Assembly (NCBI RefSeq): GCF_000142905.1
Contig: NW_013657663.1
Coordinates: 206,501-270,500 of the forward strand
Direction: 5' to 3'
DNA: 64,000 nt
DNA from: Thecamonas trahens ATCC 50062
Taxonomy: Eukaryota; Apusozoa; Apusomonadida; Apusomonadidae
The position numbers were made by a program, and so were the translations under genes. The notes beneath the pieces are model-generated. The model was given only the letters and a program-made list of their open reading frames with translations, was not told where the DNA came from and searched no databases. This document shows, piece by piece, positions 9,621 through 19,547 of the stretch. How positions within the stretch are numbered: the stretch's first letter is position 1; every line of letters begins with the position of its first letter.

Positions 9621-10703
9621 ATGGACGCTTTCGAATGGGCTCTGCTGGGCCGGGGAGAGGCGCCACTGGCGGATGCCCTGCCGCCGCACTTGGCAGAGGG
9701 CGTGGCTAGGGGTCTGCCCGGTGGGGCGGTCTCACCGCCGGTGGCGTCGCCGCTCGGCGGCGGTACGCCGCGGATATCGCCGCTTGGGACTGGTTCGAGC
9801 TCGCTTGGCGTGGTGGGTGTCGGGCTGGGGACGAACACACCGAGGATGGCGACTCCCGGCCCGGATGTATCCCTGCGAAGCGTGGGCGCAGGCGCGGGCG
9901 CGGGCGCGGGCGTGGGCGTTGGCGTGAGGCCAACCACGATCAGCGCCTGGGGCGGCGGAGGTGCAACAGGGTGGACCGATGCTCACGGCGATGGCTCGCC
10001 CGAATGGGCACATCTGCCGAGGCAACGATGGTCACCGGCAAACGACGTGCCGTCGCTGGCATCGGCCTTCCAGAGCGAGGCTGCCGCCATGGAGGAGCAG
10101 TACGCACAGCTGCGGGCCAACATCCAGCACATGGACGCACTGCGCGCCAGCATCGGTACAGGCCACAGTGTCGGTGGAGGACAAGTGGGCGGCCAGCCCG
10201 GGAGCTATGGCTCTCCATCGCGGTACAACGATTCAATGCTGGCGCATGCTGGCGGCTACGGCGGCAGTTACGCCGGCTATGCGGGAGGCGGCGGCGGTGG
10301 CTACGGTCTGAAGCCCGAGACTGATCCCTACGCGTTCGAGCTGCAGCGGGCAGTTGACGGTCTCGCCGCCCAGCTCGACGAGGTGCTCACTCGCAAGGAG
10401 GCGGCGGCGGCTGAGAACGAGGCTCGACGCAAGGCGATATCCGAACTCTCCAGTCAGCACGCAGCCAAGCTCGAGCAGGTGCGCGAGTTGGAGCGCAAGC
10501 GCAGCCAGATGATAGAGACACTCCAAGCTGCCGAGCAGATGAGTCCTCCACCGGCAGCGCCAGTCAGCCCGGCCGAGTCGCCAGAGGCCAGTCCGGGCTC
10601 GGTGCCTGACTACAGGCTCTTGCGCGATCCACCGAGCAAGACGGCCGGGTTTGGCACCAGCACCCGGGTCCCCCTCTTTGACCGGTTCGGCATCCTTACG
10701 TGA
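9621..10703 (+). CDS. Gly/Pro-rich protein with C-terminal coiled coil, function unknown
   Basis: 360-residue protein of unknown function. Residues 1-150 are Gly/Pro/Ser-rich, with an alternating Gly-Ala/Gly-Val run near residue 90-100. A helical segment sits around 150-175. Another Gly/Tyr-rich stretch follows (SGYGGSYAGYAGGGGGGYG type, residues ~205-225). A clear coiled coil runs from about 240 to 305 (FELQRAVDGLAAQLDEVLTRKEAAAAENEARRKA...). The last 15 residues (STRVPLFDRFGILT) look like a short linear motif. The stop TGA at 10701-10703 overlaps by 8 bp the end of the convergent gene on the other strand. Confidence 0.55.
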   Translation: MDAFEWALLGRGEAPLADALPPHLAEGVARGLPGGAVSPPVASPLGGGTPRISPLGTGSSSLGVVGVGLGTNTPRMATPGPDVSLRSVGAGAGAGAGVGVGVRPTTISAWGGGGATGWTDAHGDGSPEWAHLPRQRWSPANDVPSLASAFQSEAAAMEEQYAQLRANIQHMDALRASIGTGHSVGGGQVGGQPGSYGSPSRYNDSMLAHAGGYGGSYAGYAGGGGGGYGLKPETDPYAFELQRAVDGLAAQLDEVLTRKEAAAAENEARRKAISELSSQHAAKLEQVRELERKRSQMIETLQAAEQMSPPPAAPVSPAESPEASPGSVPDYRLLRDPPSKTAGFGTSTRVPLFDRFGILT

Positions 10704-11627
10704 GCATGGCGTAGTCATCAAGCCCGTCGTCATCCTCCGATGAGTCGAGCGCCGCTGGATCTAGCGAGCGAGCAAGAAGGGTGTCCAGAAAGGTGGGCCG
10801 GGCGTCGGCGGCGCCGATACCAATTGTCCGCGCCTCGCGCCGCAGCTGCATCAGCCGGTGCTGATGGAGAAGGGTCCGGATGTTGGAGGCTAGTATCAGC
10901 ATCGCAAGCCGCAGCATGAGCATAAACGTTACGCCATGGCGCAGGAAGAGCATGACGACCGAGAGTGCGAGGCCCGACATAAAGCCCATGTATCGTTCGA
11001 CCGACATGTGCTCGTACGCCGAGCCACCGAGCGCATCAACCGCCAGATACAGGACAACCTCCAGCGTGCTGAACGGCAGCGACGCGTCCTTGCCACTCTC
11101 GCTCTCGCCGTCACCATCCACCGACGACACCAGGGCCATGGCGAGGAGAAAGGCAAAGAACAGGACGTCGGCCACGAGAAGAACCGCCAGCGGCCGTCGG
11201 AGGGCGTAGATCCGCCCTACAATGCGGGCTTCACGCAGGTCGTACACACCGCTGTCTCCCATGCCAAGCACGCCCCACACAGGGTCCCACGCACCGAGCC
11301 CTGCAAGGCGGCGACTGGCCGTGCCTTCGTCCAGCACAGGGCTGACCGGCTCGGGCGCAACAGCAGCAGCAGCTTCGGCCTCGTCGCATTGCTGCCATCG
11401 ACCGGGCAGCGCCACTCGGACGGCGGCCATGACCTGGCCAGCAGGCCCACGAACCACTGCGCGCGATACAGAGCTGCTCGGAGCTGATGGTCTCTGGTGT
11501 GCGCTCTGGCCATCGCCAGCATCGCCGTCGTCTTGGCCTCGTCTGCGGCGACGGCCTCTCCGGCGCCCAGCCGGGCGGCTCTCCCTCTCTCGGCCTTCCG
11601 ACTCCAGGAGCGCAGCATGTCCATCAT
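10696..11627 (-). CDS. Multi-pass membrane protein, function unknown (probable frameshift near 11430)
   Basis: The C-terminal frame (10696 to ~11430) encodes three or four hydrophobic segments: LAVLLVADVLFFAFLLAMALV, a shorter one around FSTLEVVLYLAVDALG, then GFMSGLALSVVMLFLR and VTFMLMLRLAMLILAS. An acidic tail follows (DSSEDDDGLDDYAMLT). Upstream, this frame becomes an implausible Arg-rich string. The alternative frame starting ATG-ATG at 11627 (MMDMLRSWSRKAERGRA...) has normal composition up to about 11430 (...YRAQWFVGLLA), where adding one base joins it to QVMAAVRVALPGRW. I therefore place the start at 11627 and infer a one-base deficit. No family recognised. Confidence 0.5.
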
Positions 11628-11811
11628 GTCCGCCCATACTTCTGCGCCCGAGACGCCTCCTGCTCGACCGCCTGCTCCTTCCCACCCAGGGTCCGGCCAG
11701 CGGCGGGGCAGGCCTGGACGACGCGCCTGCCTCCGGCTCCGATGCCGTGTTCATTGCGTGCGTGTGGGCGAATGAGAGAGACAGAGAGACAGAGAGAGTA
11801 TGTGGGGTAGT

Positions 11812-11866
11812 GGGTGGTGGTGGTGGTGGTGGTGGTGGTGGTGGTGGTGGTGGTGGTGGTGGTGGG
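11812..11866. repeat. (TGG)n trinucleotide repeat
   Basis: Near-perfect run of about 18 TGG triplets, preceded by an AGAGAC/GAGA stretch (11774-11798). It lies in the ~550 bp divergent spacer between the membrane protein gene (-) and the formin gene (+). The rest of the spacer (11867-12178) shows no gene. Confidence 0.9.
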
Positions 11867-12178
11867 TGTGCGTGCGGGAGAGGAATGCCCCCGTATCCCT
11901 ACATGCTAGGCCCGTACCCGTCTTGGTCTGCTGTCCTCCCCCTGTTCCAGCTGTCGTGAGCTGTGGAACCACCGCCCGCCCGCCCATTCACCCGCCAAAT
12001 CATCGCCCCACTCGCCCCCGCCCACATCGGTCACTTCACTCTCGCGGGGCTCACGGGCAAAGGCGATCAATCCGACAGTTGGCGAAGAGGAGGTTGGTGT
12101 GGTGGACGAATCCAAGTTTCTCGCGTGTGCGTCCTCTGTCTGTTGACAGGCGCGTGAGGTCAGCAGGGAGTGGCGGTG

Positions 12179-15100
12179 ATGCTGCGCCGGAGCGGGAGCT
12201 CGGCAGCTAGGAGCAGGACGGGGAGCAAGGCGGGGACAGGGATGGTTGGAAGCAAGCGGAGCAGGCGACATGCGAGTAGGTTGGGCGGGAGCGGGCAGTC
12301 GCTGGAGAGCATGCTGCCGAACGAGCTGCGGTCGGTGGTGCGGCATGTGGCGGTGGCGCTCTCATCGGGCTCGGCCGCCCACGGTGTGGTCGTCTCAGGC
12401 CTGGTTGGCGACGTGCTCGCGGCCATCATTGATGCGCGCGACATGCTGGCACTGCCGGATGGGATTGACGCGCTGCTGCGGGCGATGGTGGCGGCGGTTC
12501 AGCGGGCGCTCCCTGGCGGCTCAAGATACACGCTGGTCGAGGAAGACAGCCTCCGTGCTCGTGCCCGGCCGCTCATGGCTCAGCTCAAGCACCTGCACAG
12601 CACAGAACTCTCTTCGTTTGTCGACGCAGAAATTCCTCTGGTGCGCCGGCCTTCAGCGACACGTAGTGGCGCGCCGGTTCTTACCAAGCACGACCTGGAG
12701 CTTGCACGGGCCGCGATTGTCGACGCGGGCGTCGAGCTGTTGAGCAACGCACAGGCTATGATGGCTGAGGTCGATGCGGCTGTGGCGAGCGAGCGCGGGC
12801 GAGCGGCACTCTTGCTGAAGTCGTCGTCTGAGGTCATCTCGACGCTTGAGGCCCGTGAGCAGGCGTCGCGGTCACTGGTGGCTCTTGTCGAGCCGCTCGT
12901 CGAGGCGCTGACGACAACGATTGACGCCTTCTCGGCGCTGGTTGTCTTTGTGGAGGCTTGGAAGGCAGCAACACCGAGCTCTGTCCTGGACTCGTTGTGG
13001 ACAAGCTCTGCAGCGCTGGACGCTTTGATTCCTGCGTTTGGCCCTGCGCTTGGGTCGACGACAACGTCGCGCTCACTCGACGCGCTGCTCCGTACCTCCA
13101 GCAGCGTCATCGACGAGGCGCGGACTGCAGTAGCCAACTCGACACGTGTGGTGGATGATGCGACCTTCAATGTGGCGACCGGGCTCGACGCTCACTCTGT
13201 CGGTCACCTCAAACATGCGTACCACCTCGCATCGGACGAGTGCTACTCACGACCGCAACTGGAGGAATTGGAGATCAACTACCACGCGCGACTCGCGGCG
13301 GCGGCGAACGAGATCAAATCGCTGCAAGCGCAGCTTCGGCGGGCATCGCTGGGAGTCGGCGGCAACAACGAGGACAGACGGAGCTCGAGCGAGGGGCTGG
13401 CGCCGAGCGGAAGCTCGACCGAAAAGCTCCTCGCTCCTTATGTGGAGCGGGAGCACGCGCTGCGCGCGCAGCTCGAGTACTTGAAGCGGGTTGTGGAAGC
13501 TGGCACCAACGGGACCGACCCCCTGGCGGCCGAGGAGGCGGTTGCGTTCTCGGCGCGAGTGGCGAGCGCGGCCCGCGACATGGCACAGCACATGATGGCC
13601 GACTCGGGCGTGCGGTACACCGAAGACGATCTTATGGAGCTGTACAACCACTTTCAGGGGCGGCAGGCGGCGCTGGAGACGCGGGTGTCCGAGCTGGAAG
13701 AGGCTGAGCGCGAGCTGGCCGAACACAAGCGACGGGCGGCGGGGATGGAGGGTGTGTCGGCGGCGCGACTGGAAACAGCGCTCCGACAGCTGCTTGACAA
13801 GTACAACCGGTACCGGGCCAAGTCCAAGGCCAAGCTGGCAAGCATGAAGCGGCTCTCACTCGAGGCGTACTCCAAGCTGCATCGCAAGCACAAGAAGGAG
13901 CTGGCGCGAGCAAAAGCGACAGCGCTCATGCGCGAAGACGAGCTGCGAGCGCAGCTCACGTTTGCGTACAACGAGCGTGACGCCATCCTCACCGCCCATG
14001 ACGAGGCGCAGCAGAGGGCAGCTGACGAGCGGGCTGCGCGGCAGGCTGAGCGGCAGAAGCGCAAGACCAAGGAGGCGACCATGGCGAGCTTGAAAGATCA
14101 GCTCAAGTCGACCGCTGCAGCCGCGTCACAGTCGGCTGAGCTGGCGGCGGCGGTGAAGAACTTTACCGCGCTCTCAGCCGAGTACGAGTCACAGATTGCC
14201 GAAGCCGACGCCACCATTGATGCGCTCTCCGAAGAGAAGGCTGCGCTCCAGGCTGCGCTGCAGCAGGCGACAGCAGCCATCGATCGCGAGCGCGCGACGC
14301 GGGCGCAGCTGTCGCGGCACGCCAATGAGTCGGCGGCGTCGGTGGCAGCGCTAGCCGAAGTCGAGGATGCGCTGCAGGCCAAGACCAATGAGCTGAAGCG
14401 GGCCGAAGCTTCCAAGCGTGAGCTTGCCGGCAAGCTTCACGCTGTGGCGGAGGCCATGCAGGATCTGGAGACGCAGGTCACCGATGCCGTTGCCGAGGCG
14501 GAGGCTCGTACCCACGAGCGCGACGACATCGCCAAAAAACTTCGCACCGCCATGGAGCAGCTTGTAGTTGCCTCCAAGCGGGTAGATGCCCTTGAAGAGC
14601 TGCTGGCGCAGCAGGGATCCGCCGACGATGCCGGCCTAGCTGCCGCGCTCGCCAAAGCACAAAGCGCGCGTGACGAACTCGAGATCGAGTTGACGCAGCG
14701 CAACCACGAGCTGGCCATAGCGCGGGACGACGCTGCCCGTGCACAGGCCGACGCCGACGCGCGGCCGACGGCCGACGCGATCGCTGAGCTCAAGAAGAGC
14801 GTCCGCGAGCTGGAGGCCAAAGTCGAGGAGAGTCGCCAGCGGGCGCAAGATGCTGACGAGGCACATGTTGCTAGAGTTGGTGAGCTCGAGGCGCAGCTGG
14901 CAGCGGCCGAGGCCGCAGCGGTCAATGCGGACAGGGTTGATGGCGAGGTTGTTCCGGCGAGCGAGATGGAAGCACTCAAGGCTCAGCTGGCAGCGGCCGA
15001 GGCCGCAGCGGCCAATGCGGACGGGGTTGATGGCGAGGTTGTTCCGGCGAGCGAGATGGAAGCACTCAAGGCTCAGCTGGCAGCGGCCGAGGCCGCAGCG

Positions 15101-18025
15101 GCCGATGCGGACGGGGTTGATGGCGAGGTTGTTCCGGCGAGCGAGATGGAAGCACTCAAGGCTCAGCTGGCAGCGGCCGAGGCCGCAGCGGCCGATGCGG
15201 ACGGGGTTGATGGCGAGGTGGCGGAGGCGCTTCAGGCGCGCCTCGACGAGCAGACCCAGGAATGTACTCGGCTCGAGGCCGAGGTCGCTGCACTGGCATC
15301 CGAGCGCGATGAACTGAAGGCGCGGATTGTCGAGCTAGAGAAGGAGTTGACAACCAAGGGCGAGAACGATGTCGAGGCTGTCAATGATGCCGAGCTGGTG
15401 GCCGAGATGGAAAAGGTGAAAAAGTCCATGGCCATGAAGAACAAGATCATTGTGGATCGCGACAAAAAGCTGGCCGAGGCGACCAAGGAGTTGGATAAGG
15501 TGAAAGGTATGCTAGAGGCTGCGCAGCAGCAAGCAGCTGCCGCACGGGAAGACGCCGCCAAGGCCAAGAAGGCGCTAGCCGAAGCGCCGTCAGCAGCGAC
15601 AGGCGACATCAGCGCGTCGGCAAACGACAATGCAAGCGGACCGCCTCCACCAGCACCACCGGGCGGGCCACCGCCGCCTCCACCGCCGCCACCGGGCGGG
15701 GCACCACCGCCGCCGCCGCCACCTCCACCGGGTGGGGCGCCGCCGCCACCACCACCGATGCCTGGAGGCGGACCGCCGCCACCACCACCGATGCCCGGAG
15801 GTGGACCGCCGCCGCCACCGCCGATGCCCGGAGGTGGACCGCCGCCACCTCCGCCACCTCCTGGTGGAGGCCCGCCGCCACCTCCACCGCCGCCTGGTGG
15901 AGGCCCGCCGCCTCCGCCGCCTCCTGGCGGCATGCCCCGGGTACCAGCCGCGCCACAGATTGGGGCTGAGTTTCGGACCGGTGGGCCGCTGCCAAAGCGG
16001 CCCAAGAAGAAGCCGCGGGTCAAGATGAAGGGCTTCAACGTGGCCAAGATCAACACCAACAAGATCAAACCTACGAGCTTTTGGTACAAGGCAGACGACA
16101 CCAAGATTAAGGTCGACGCCGACGAAATCGAGAATCTGTTCGCAGCCAAAGTGTCAGCGCCGGCGGCGAGCGGCGCTAGCGCCAGCGCATCCAAAAAGCC
16201 GACGGTGGTGACGCTGCTGGACCCGCAGCGGTCGCAGAACCTAGGCATTGCGTTGGCACGGTTCAAGATGAAGCCGCAGCAAATCTGCGACGCCATTCTT
16301 TCGATGGATACCGAAGCGCTCTCGCTCAACCAGATCAACTCACTGCTGCGCAATGTGCCGACGTCGGAGGAGATGGGCGAGCTAGAGGGCTACGATGGCG
16401 ACCGGGCACTGCTCGCGCCGGCAGAAGCGTTCCTCATTGAGACACTCAGTATTTCGCACTATGCGTCGCGGCTGGAGGCATTCCAGTTCCGGCTCAAGTT
16501 CAAGGAGCGGCTGGACGAGCTGTTGCCGGACCTCAACGCCATCACTACGGCGTCCGAGGCCATCAAAGACTCGGCAGCGTTCAAGCGGGTGCTCGAGCAC
16601 ACACTAGCGCTGTCCAATTACCTCAATGGGGGAGGCTTCCGTGGTGAGCTGTATGGCTTCCAGCTGAGCTCGCTGCCCAAGCTGCGTGACACGCGGTCGT
16701 CTGCGCGCCCGGGCTACACCTTGCTCCACTACCTCGTCGACCGGATGACCGAGCTGGACTCGGCGGACGAAGTGAGCAAGGCCATCGACGACCTCAAGAG
16801 CTGCGAGGCTGCGGCCAAAATCTCGCTGGAGACGACGATGACTGAGACCAAGAAGCTGGTGGCTAAGTTTGAAGAGGTGGCTGGCTACGTGGCGACATTT
16901 GAGGAAGAGGGCGTCAAAGACTCGGACAAGGACAACTTTATCGAGTCGATGGGCGCGTTCCGCGACGTGGCACAGGCCGAGCTCGACGAGGCCGTCGCCG
17001 AGATGGCGCAGGCTGAGATGCTGTTCAAGGAGACGCTCGAGTGGTACTCAGAGTCGCCCAAGACCTCCAACGAGGAGTTCTTCGGCATGCTCTCCGAGTT
17101 TGGAAAGGACATGGAGGAGGCGCGCAAGGAGATTGCTAGCCTTAAGCGCAAGGCTGAGCTGGCTAAGAAGCGCGAGCAGGAAGCCAAGGAGAAGGCCGAG
17201 CGCGGCGAGACCGAGCCTGCGGCTGCCAAGGAGAAGGCCAAGCCGCGTTTTGGCAAGCCACCTGGCGAGGCGCCCAAGGTCTCGCAGGCGGCGCTGATGG
17301 GCGATCTCGCTGGCGCTCTCTCGTTCGGACGCGGAAGAGGGCGTGGGCGCGGACGTGGGCGCGGCGGTGGAAGGGGCGGTGGGCGCGGGCGCGGCGGGCC
17401 GGCGTCTGATGAGGAAAAGCCGGGCTCGTGCCACGCCGACGGCTGTGACTGTGACATGTTCCGGGTCTCCCCGTTTGGCCGCAAAAAGGACGCTTGTGTC
17501 GATTGCGGGCACACCAAGAGTGACCACCTAGAGAAGAAGGCCGAGGTGGCCGAAGCAAGAGCGGGTGCTACTTCAAGCAACGAGTCTGTCGAAAAGGGGC
17601 CTTCCGATGACGTAGGACCCCCAGCCGCGCCCTCACCCAAACCTGAAGCCAGCGACGATGCCGACACTATTGCAACATCACCGGCGCCTCCAAAGTCATC
17701 GCCCGAGCCGGTACCCGAGCCGGTACCCGAGCCGGTACCCGAGCCGGTACCCGAGCCGGTACCCGAGCCGGTACCCGAGCCGGTACCCGAGCCGGTACCC
17801 GAGCCGGTGCCCGAGCCGGTGCCCGAGCCATCGCCAGCGGCGCCAGCCGAGTCAGCAGTAGCGGCGACGCCACCACCCCAGCCGGCGGACGCCGGCATGG
17901 CGGCGCTGCTGGCTCAGCTCGATGCTGCGGCTGCCAAGCCGGCAGCGGGCGAGGACGAGTCGGACGACGAGTCGGACATCGACCTCGCCAACTTGATCAA
18001 CGGGCTCGAATCGTCAGACGAGTAA
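12179..18025 (+). CDS. Diaphanous-type formin with long coiled coil and C-terminal Cys-rich motif
   Basis: About 1948 residues, one uninterrupted frame. Formins nucleate and processively elongate unbranched actin filaments. Residues 1-380 form a helical N-terminal region that could be a divergent regulatory (GBD/FH3-like) domain. A continuous coiled coil covers about 380-1130, including four ~30-residue repeats (nt 14891-15220). FH1 is a polyproline region at nt 15640-15940 with many PPPPPP blocks split by Gly. FH2 spans about nt 16010-17170, with MKGFNVAKINTNKIKPTSFW, LLDPQRSQNLGIALARFKM, and LSNYLNGGGFRGELYGFQL as the conserved lasso/core motifs. The tail has an Arg-Gly stretch (nt 17330-17400), a Cys/His motif C-x4-C-x-C-x(18)-C-x2-C-x-H (nt ~17431-17526) that may bind zinc, and ten PEPV repeats. 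Start at the ATG at 12179; a GTG precedes it. Confidence 0.9.
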   Translation: MLRRSGSSAARSRTGSKAGTGMVGSKRSRRHASRLGGSGQSLESMLPNELRSVVRHVAVALSSGSAAHGVVVSGLVGDVLAAIIDARDMLALPDGIDALLRAMVAAVQRALPGGSRYTLVEEDSLRARARPLMAQLKHLHSTELSSFVDAEIPLVRRPSATRSGAPVLTKHDLELARAAIVDAGVELLSNAQAMMAEVDAAVASERGRAALLLKSSSEVISTLEAREQASRSLVALVEPLVEALTTTIDAFSALVVFVEAWKAATPSSVLDSLWTSSAALDALIPAFGPALGSTTTSRSLDALLRTSSSVIDEARTAVANSTRVVDDATFNVATGLDAHSVGHLKHAYHLASDECYSRPQLEELEINYHARLAAAANEIKSLQAQLRRASLGVGGNNEDRRSSSEGLAPSGSSTEKLLAPYVEREHALRAQLEYLKRVVEAGTNGTDPLAAEEAVAFSARVASAARDMAQHMMADSGVRYTEDDLMELYNHFQGRQAALETRVSELEEAERELAEHKRRAAGMEGVSAARLETALRQLLDKYNRYRAKSKAKLASMKRLSLEAYSKLHRKHKKELARAKATALMREDELRAQLTFAYNERDAILTAHDEAQQRAADERAARQAERQKRKTKEATMASLKDQLKSTAAAASQSAELAAAVKNFTALSAEYESQIAEADATIDALSEEKAALQAALQQATAAIDRERATRAQLSRHANESAASVAALAEVEDALQAKTNELKRAEASKRELAGKLHAVAEAMQDLETQVTDAVAEAEARTHERDDIAKKLRTAMEQLVVASKRVDALEELLAQQGSADDAGLAAALAKAQSARDELEIELTQRNHELAIARDDAARAQADADARPTADAIAELKKSVRELEAKVEESRQRAQDADEAHVARVGELEAQLAAAEAAAVNADRVDGEVVPASEMEALKAQLAAAEAAAANADGVDGEVVPASEMEALKAQLAAAEAAAADADGVDGEVVPASEMEALKAQLAAAEAAAADADGVDGEVAEALQARLDEQTQECTRLEAEVAALASERDELKARIVELEKELTTKGENDVEAVNDAELVAEMEKVKKSMAMKNKIIVDRDKKLAEATKELDKVKGMLEAAQQQAAAAREDAAKAKKALAEAPSAATGDISASANDNASGPPPPAPPGGPPPPPPPPPGGAPPPPPPPPPGGAPPPPPPMPGGGPPPPPPMPGGGPPPPPPMPGGGPPPPPPPPGGGPPPPPPPPGGGPPPPPPPGGMPRVPAAPQIGAEFRTGGPLPKRPKKKPRVKMKGFNVAKINTNKIKPTSFWYKADDTKIKVDADEIENLFAAKVSAPAASGASASASKKPTVVTLLDPQRSQNLGIALARFKMKPQQICDAILSMDTEALSLNQINSLLRNVPTSEEMGELEGYDGDRALLAPAEAFLIETLSISHYASRLEAFQFRLKFKERLDELLPDLNAITTASEAIKDSAAFKRVLEHTLALSNYLNGGGFRGELYGFQLSSLPKLRDTRSSARPGYTLLHYLVDRMTELDSADEVSKAIDDLKSCEAAAKISLETTMTETKKLVAKFEEVAGYVATFEEEGVKDSDKDNFIESMGAFRDVAQAELDEAVAEMAQAEMLFKETLEWYSESPKTSNEEFFGMLSEFGKDMEEARKEIASLKRKAELAKKREQEAKEKAERGETEPAAAKEKAKPRFGKPPGEAPKVSQAALMGDLAGALSFGRGRGRGRGRGRGGGRGGGRGRGGPASDEEKPGSCHADGCDCDMFRVSPFGRKKDACVDCGHTKSDHLEKKAEVAEARAGATSSNESVEKGPSDDVGPPAAPSPKPEASDDADTIATSPAPPKSSPEPVPEPVPEPVPEPVPEPVPEPVPEPVPEPVPEPVPEPVPEPSPAAPAESAVAATPPPQPADAGMAALLAQLDAAAAKPAAGEDESDDESDIDLANLINGLESSDE
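14891..15220 (+). repeat. 90-bp tandem repeat inside the formin coiled coil
   Basis: Nearly identical 90-bp units begin at about 14891, 14981, 15071 and 15161, the last incomplete. Each encodes roughly 30 residues beginning AQLAAAEAAA and including DGVDGEVVPASEMEALK. The near-identity at the DNA level means recent duplication or ongoing homogenisation. The unit keeps the reading frame, so copy-number change would lengthen or shorten the rod without breaking the protein. Confidence 0.9.
17702..17830 (+). repeat. 12-bp tandem repeat encoding PEPV
   Basis: Ten copies of a 12-bp unit (GAGCCGGTACCC, last two variant with GTGCCC) near the 3' end of the formin gene, encoding (PEPV)10 then PEPS. The DNA is almost perfectly repeated, so length variation between strains is likely. 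Confidence 0.9.
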
Positions 18026-18035
18026 AGACAGTAGG

Positions 18036-19547
18036 TTACAGAAACTCAAAGTCGTCGTCTTCCCACGAGGTATTCCCACCCGAGAGCGATTGCGACGGCG
18101 GCGGGGCGGACGAGCATGCTGCCGGCGGATAGCCCGGCGCGTCACCGGGCACAACTGAGAACATCGAGACACCGGCAGTGGCGTTGAGAGCATCGAGGCG
18201 AGCTAAGAGGTCATGGAGCGAGTTCAGGTCGCGGCAAAGAAAGCAGAGCGCCATCGAAGGGTCAATCTTGGACAGCGGCATCGAGCGAGGCGTGAGGCAC
18301 TGGTAGGAGAAGGCCGACTGGGGGTTGCCATGCTCGACATGCGCCACCGGCTGGACAGAGTGCGGATCGAGGTAGATGAGATTGTCGCCCTGGACGCCAA
18401 CAAAGAAGAGCGCGCCCTTGGGCTTGCCGCCGAGCACGCCGACGGTCTGCGGGAACTCAAAGACGGCTTTGAGCGGCTCGTGATAGACCTCTGACAGCTG
18501 CTCGAGGCCGAGGCGGACAGGGACCAGCAGGAGTAGCGGCCGCCAGTTGTCAGCCGTGGTCGGCAAGCCCGCGGCCGAGCCGGAGCTCCTCGCGACGTAG
18601 TCCAGTCCTGGACTTAGCGTGGGCATCTCGGGATAGAGGCTTGATGGCCCGGCGGCGGCGGCCTGATCGAGCGCCTCGCACGAGACGGCCGGGGAGATCG
18701 GCGGCGTCGTCGAGGTGGCGCGGACAATGCCGGCGGTATCACTGGAGACGCCAGCCGGGTCGACATGCGGCAGGTCCGGAACGCCGTCGGAGGCGCGCGA
18801 CGAGCCCGGGGCGACGAGCCACATGGTGGCGTCGAGCGGATCAGACTCACCGACTGGCGCAGTGCAGCTCGCAACAAGACGGCGAAGATAGACGGTGGCG
18901 TCGTAGGCAACAACCATGGCGAGATTACCGGGTGCGTGAGCGTTGACCAGGTACCGCATACAGTTGCCGATGGTGGTCGGCGCAAACCACTCGCCGATGT
19001 TGAGCCCGAGCCTGCAGCCGAGCCAAGCAAAGTGGTGGATGGCGTATGGAGTGGCCGGCGAGGGCACGTCGGCAAACCATGAGAGGATATCGTAGTATGC
19101 GTCCGGAAGCGCAGCAAGAGAGGCAGGGCCGGCCGATGCGGCGATGGCCTCGAGCTCGGCGTCGTCCAAGACGCGAGCGGCTGTGAGGCGGGCAGCAAAG
19201 GTTTCGGGCGGGATAACCCAGTCGTCGCCAAGAAGAAGGCGAACAAGCGCCTGCGCGAGCGCCATCTGACCGACGCGGAGCATGCAGCCCCAGCCGACAT
19301 CAGATGATTGCGGCGAGGGCTCAATGGGGGCAAAGCCGCGGCGGTAGGTGACCCAAGGCGTGGAGCAGATGACTCGGAGCAGCGGCGGGGAGTGGGGCTG
19401 AGGCTCAGCTGGCGGCGGATAGCGGCGGCCCAGGAGGACATACGGGCTGTCTGGGTCGAGCGCCACACCCTTTGCCGCCGTCATCTTGTTGTACAGCGCT
19501 GCAGCCTTGTTCGACTTGGCCACGACCGCCGACACCAGCTTCATCAT
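18036..19547 (-). CDS. ATG4: ATG4 cysteine protease (autophagy)
   Basis: 503-residue ATG4 peptidase (family C54). It processes ATG8 at its C-terminal glycine and removes it from phosphatidylethanolamine during autophagy. The catalytic Cys is C88 in SSDVGWGCMLRVGQMALAQAL. The Asp-His pair is D394/H396 in IYLDPHSVQP. The PKGALFFVGVQGDNL strand before it also matches the family. A Ser/Thr/Pro-rich insertion (about residues 230-335) separates the two halves and is longer than in human ATG4B. The C-terminus DDDFEFL resembles the C-terminal LC3-interacting motif of ATG4B (an acidic run, then FEIL in human), so ATG8 docking there is likely. ATG at 19547. The 3' end lies 10 bp from the formin stop (convergent). 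Confidence 0.93.
   Translation of the reverse strand: MMKLVSAVVAKSNKAAALYNKMTAAKGVALDPDSPYVLLGRRYPPPAEPQPHSPPLLRVICSTPWVTYRRGFAPIEPSPQSSDVGWGCMLRVGQMALAQALVRLLLGDDWVIPPETFAARLTAARVLDDAELEAIAASAGPASLAALPDAYYDILSWFADVPSPATPYAIHHFAWLGCRLGLNIGEWFAPTTIGNCMRYLVNAHAPGNLAMVVAYDATVYLRRLVASCTAPVGESDPLDATMWLVAPGSSRASDGVPDLPHVDPAGVSSDTAGIVRATSTTPPISPAVSCEALDQAAAAGPSSLYPEMPTLSPGLDYVARSSGSAAGLPTTADNWRPLLLLVPVRLGLEQLSEVYHEPLKAVFEFPQTVGVLGGKPKGALFFVGVQGDNLIYLDPHSVQPVAHVEHGNPQSAFSYQCLTPRSMPLSKIDPSMALCFLCRDLNSLHDLLARLDALNATAGVSMFSVVPGDAPGYPPAACSSAPPPSQSLSGGNTSWEDDDFEFL

Noticed and set aside
9158..9937. Antisense frame of 259 codons opposite the Gly/Pro-rich gene at 9621
   Set aside because: Pro/Thr/Ala low-complexity mirror of the sense strand; the sense frame continues into a convincing coiled coil.
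15232..16353. Long antisense frame (373 codons) rich in glycine opposite the formin FH1
   Set aside because: It is the mirror of the polyproline codons; no domain, and the sense frame has clear FH1/FH2 motifs.
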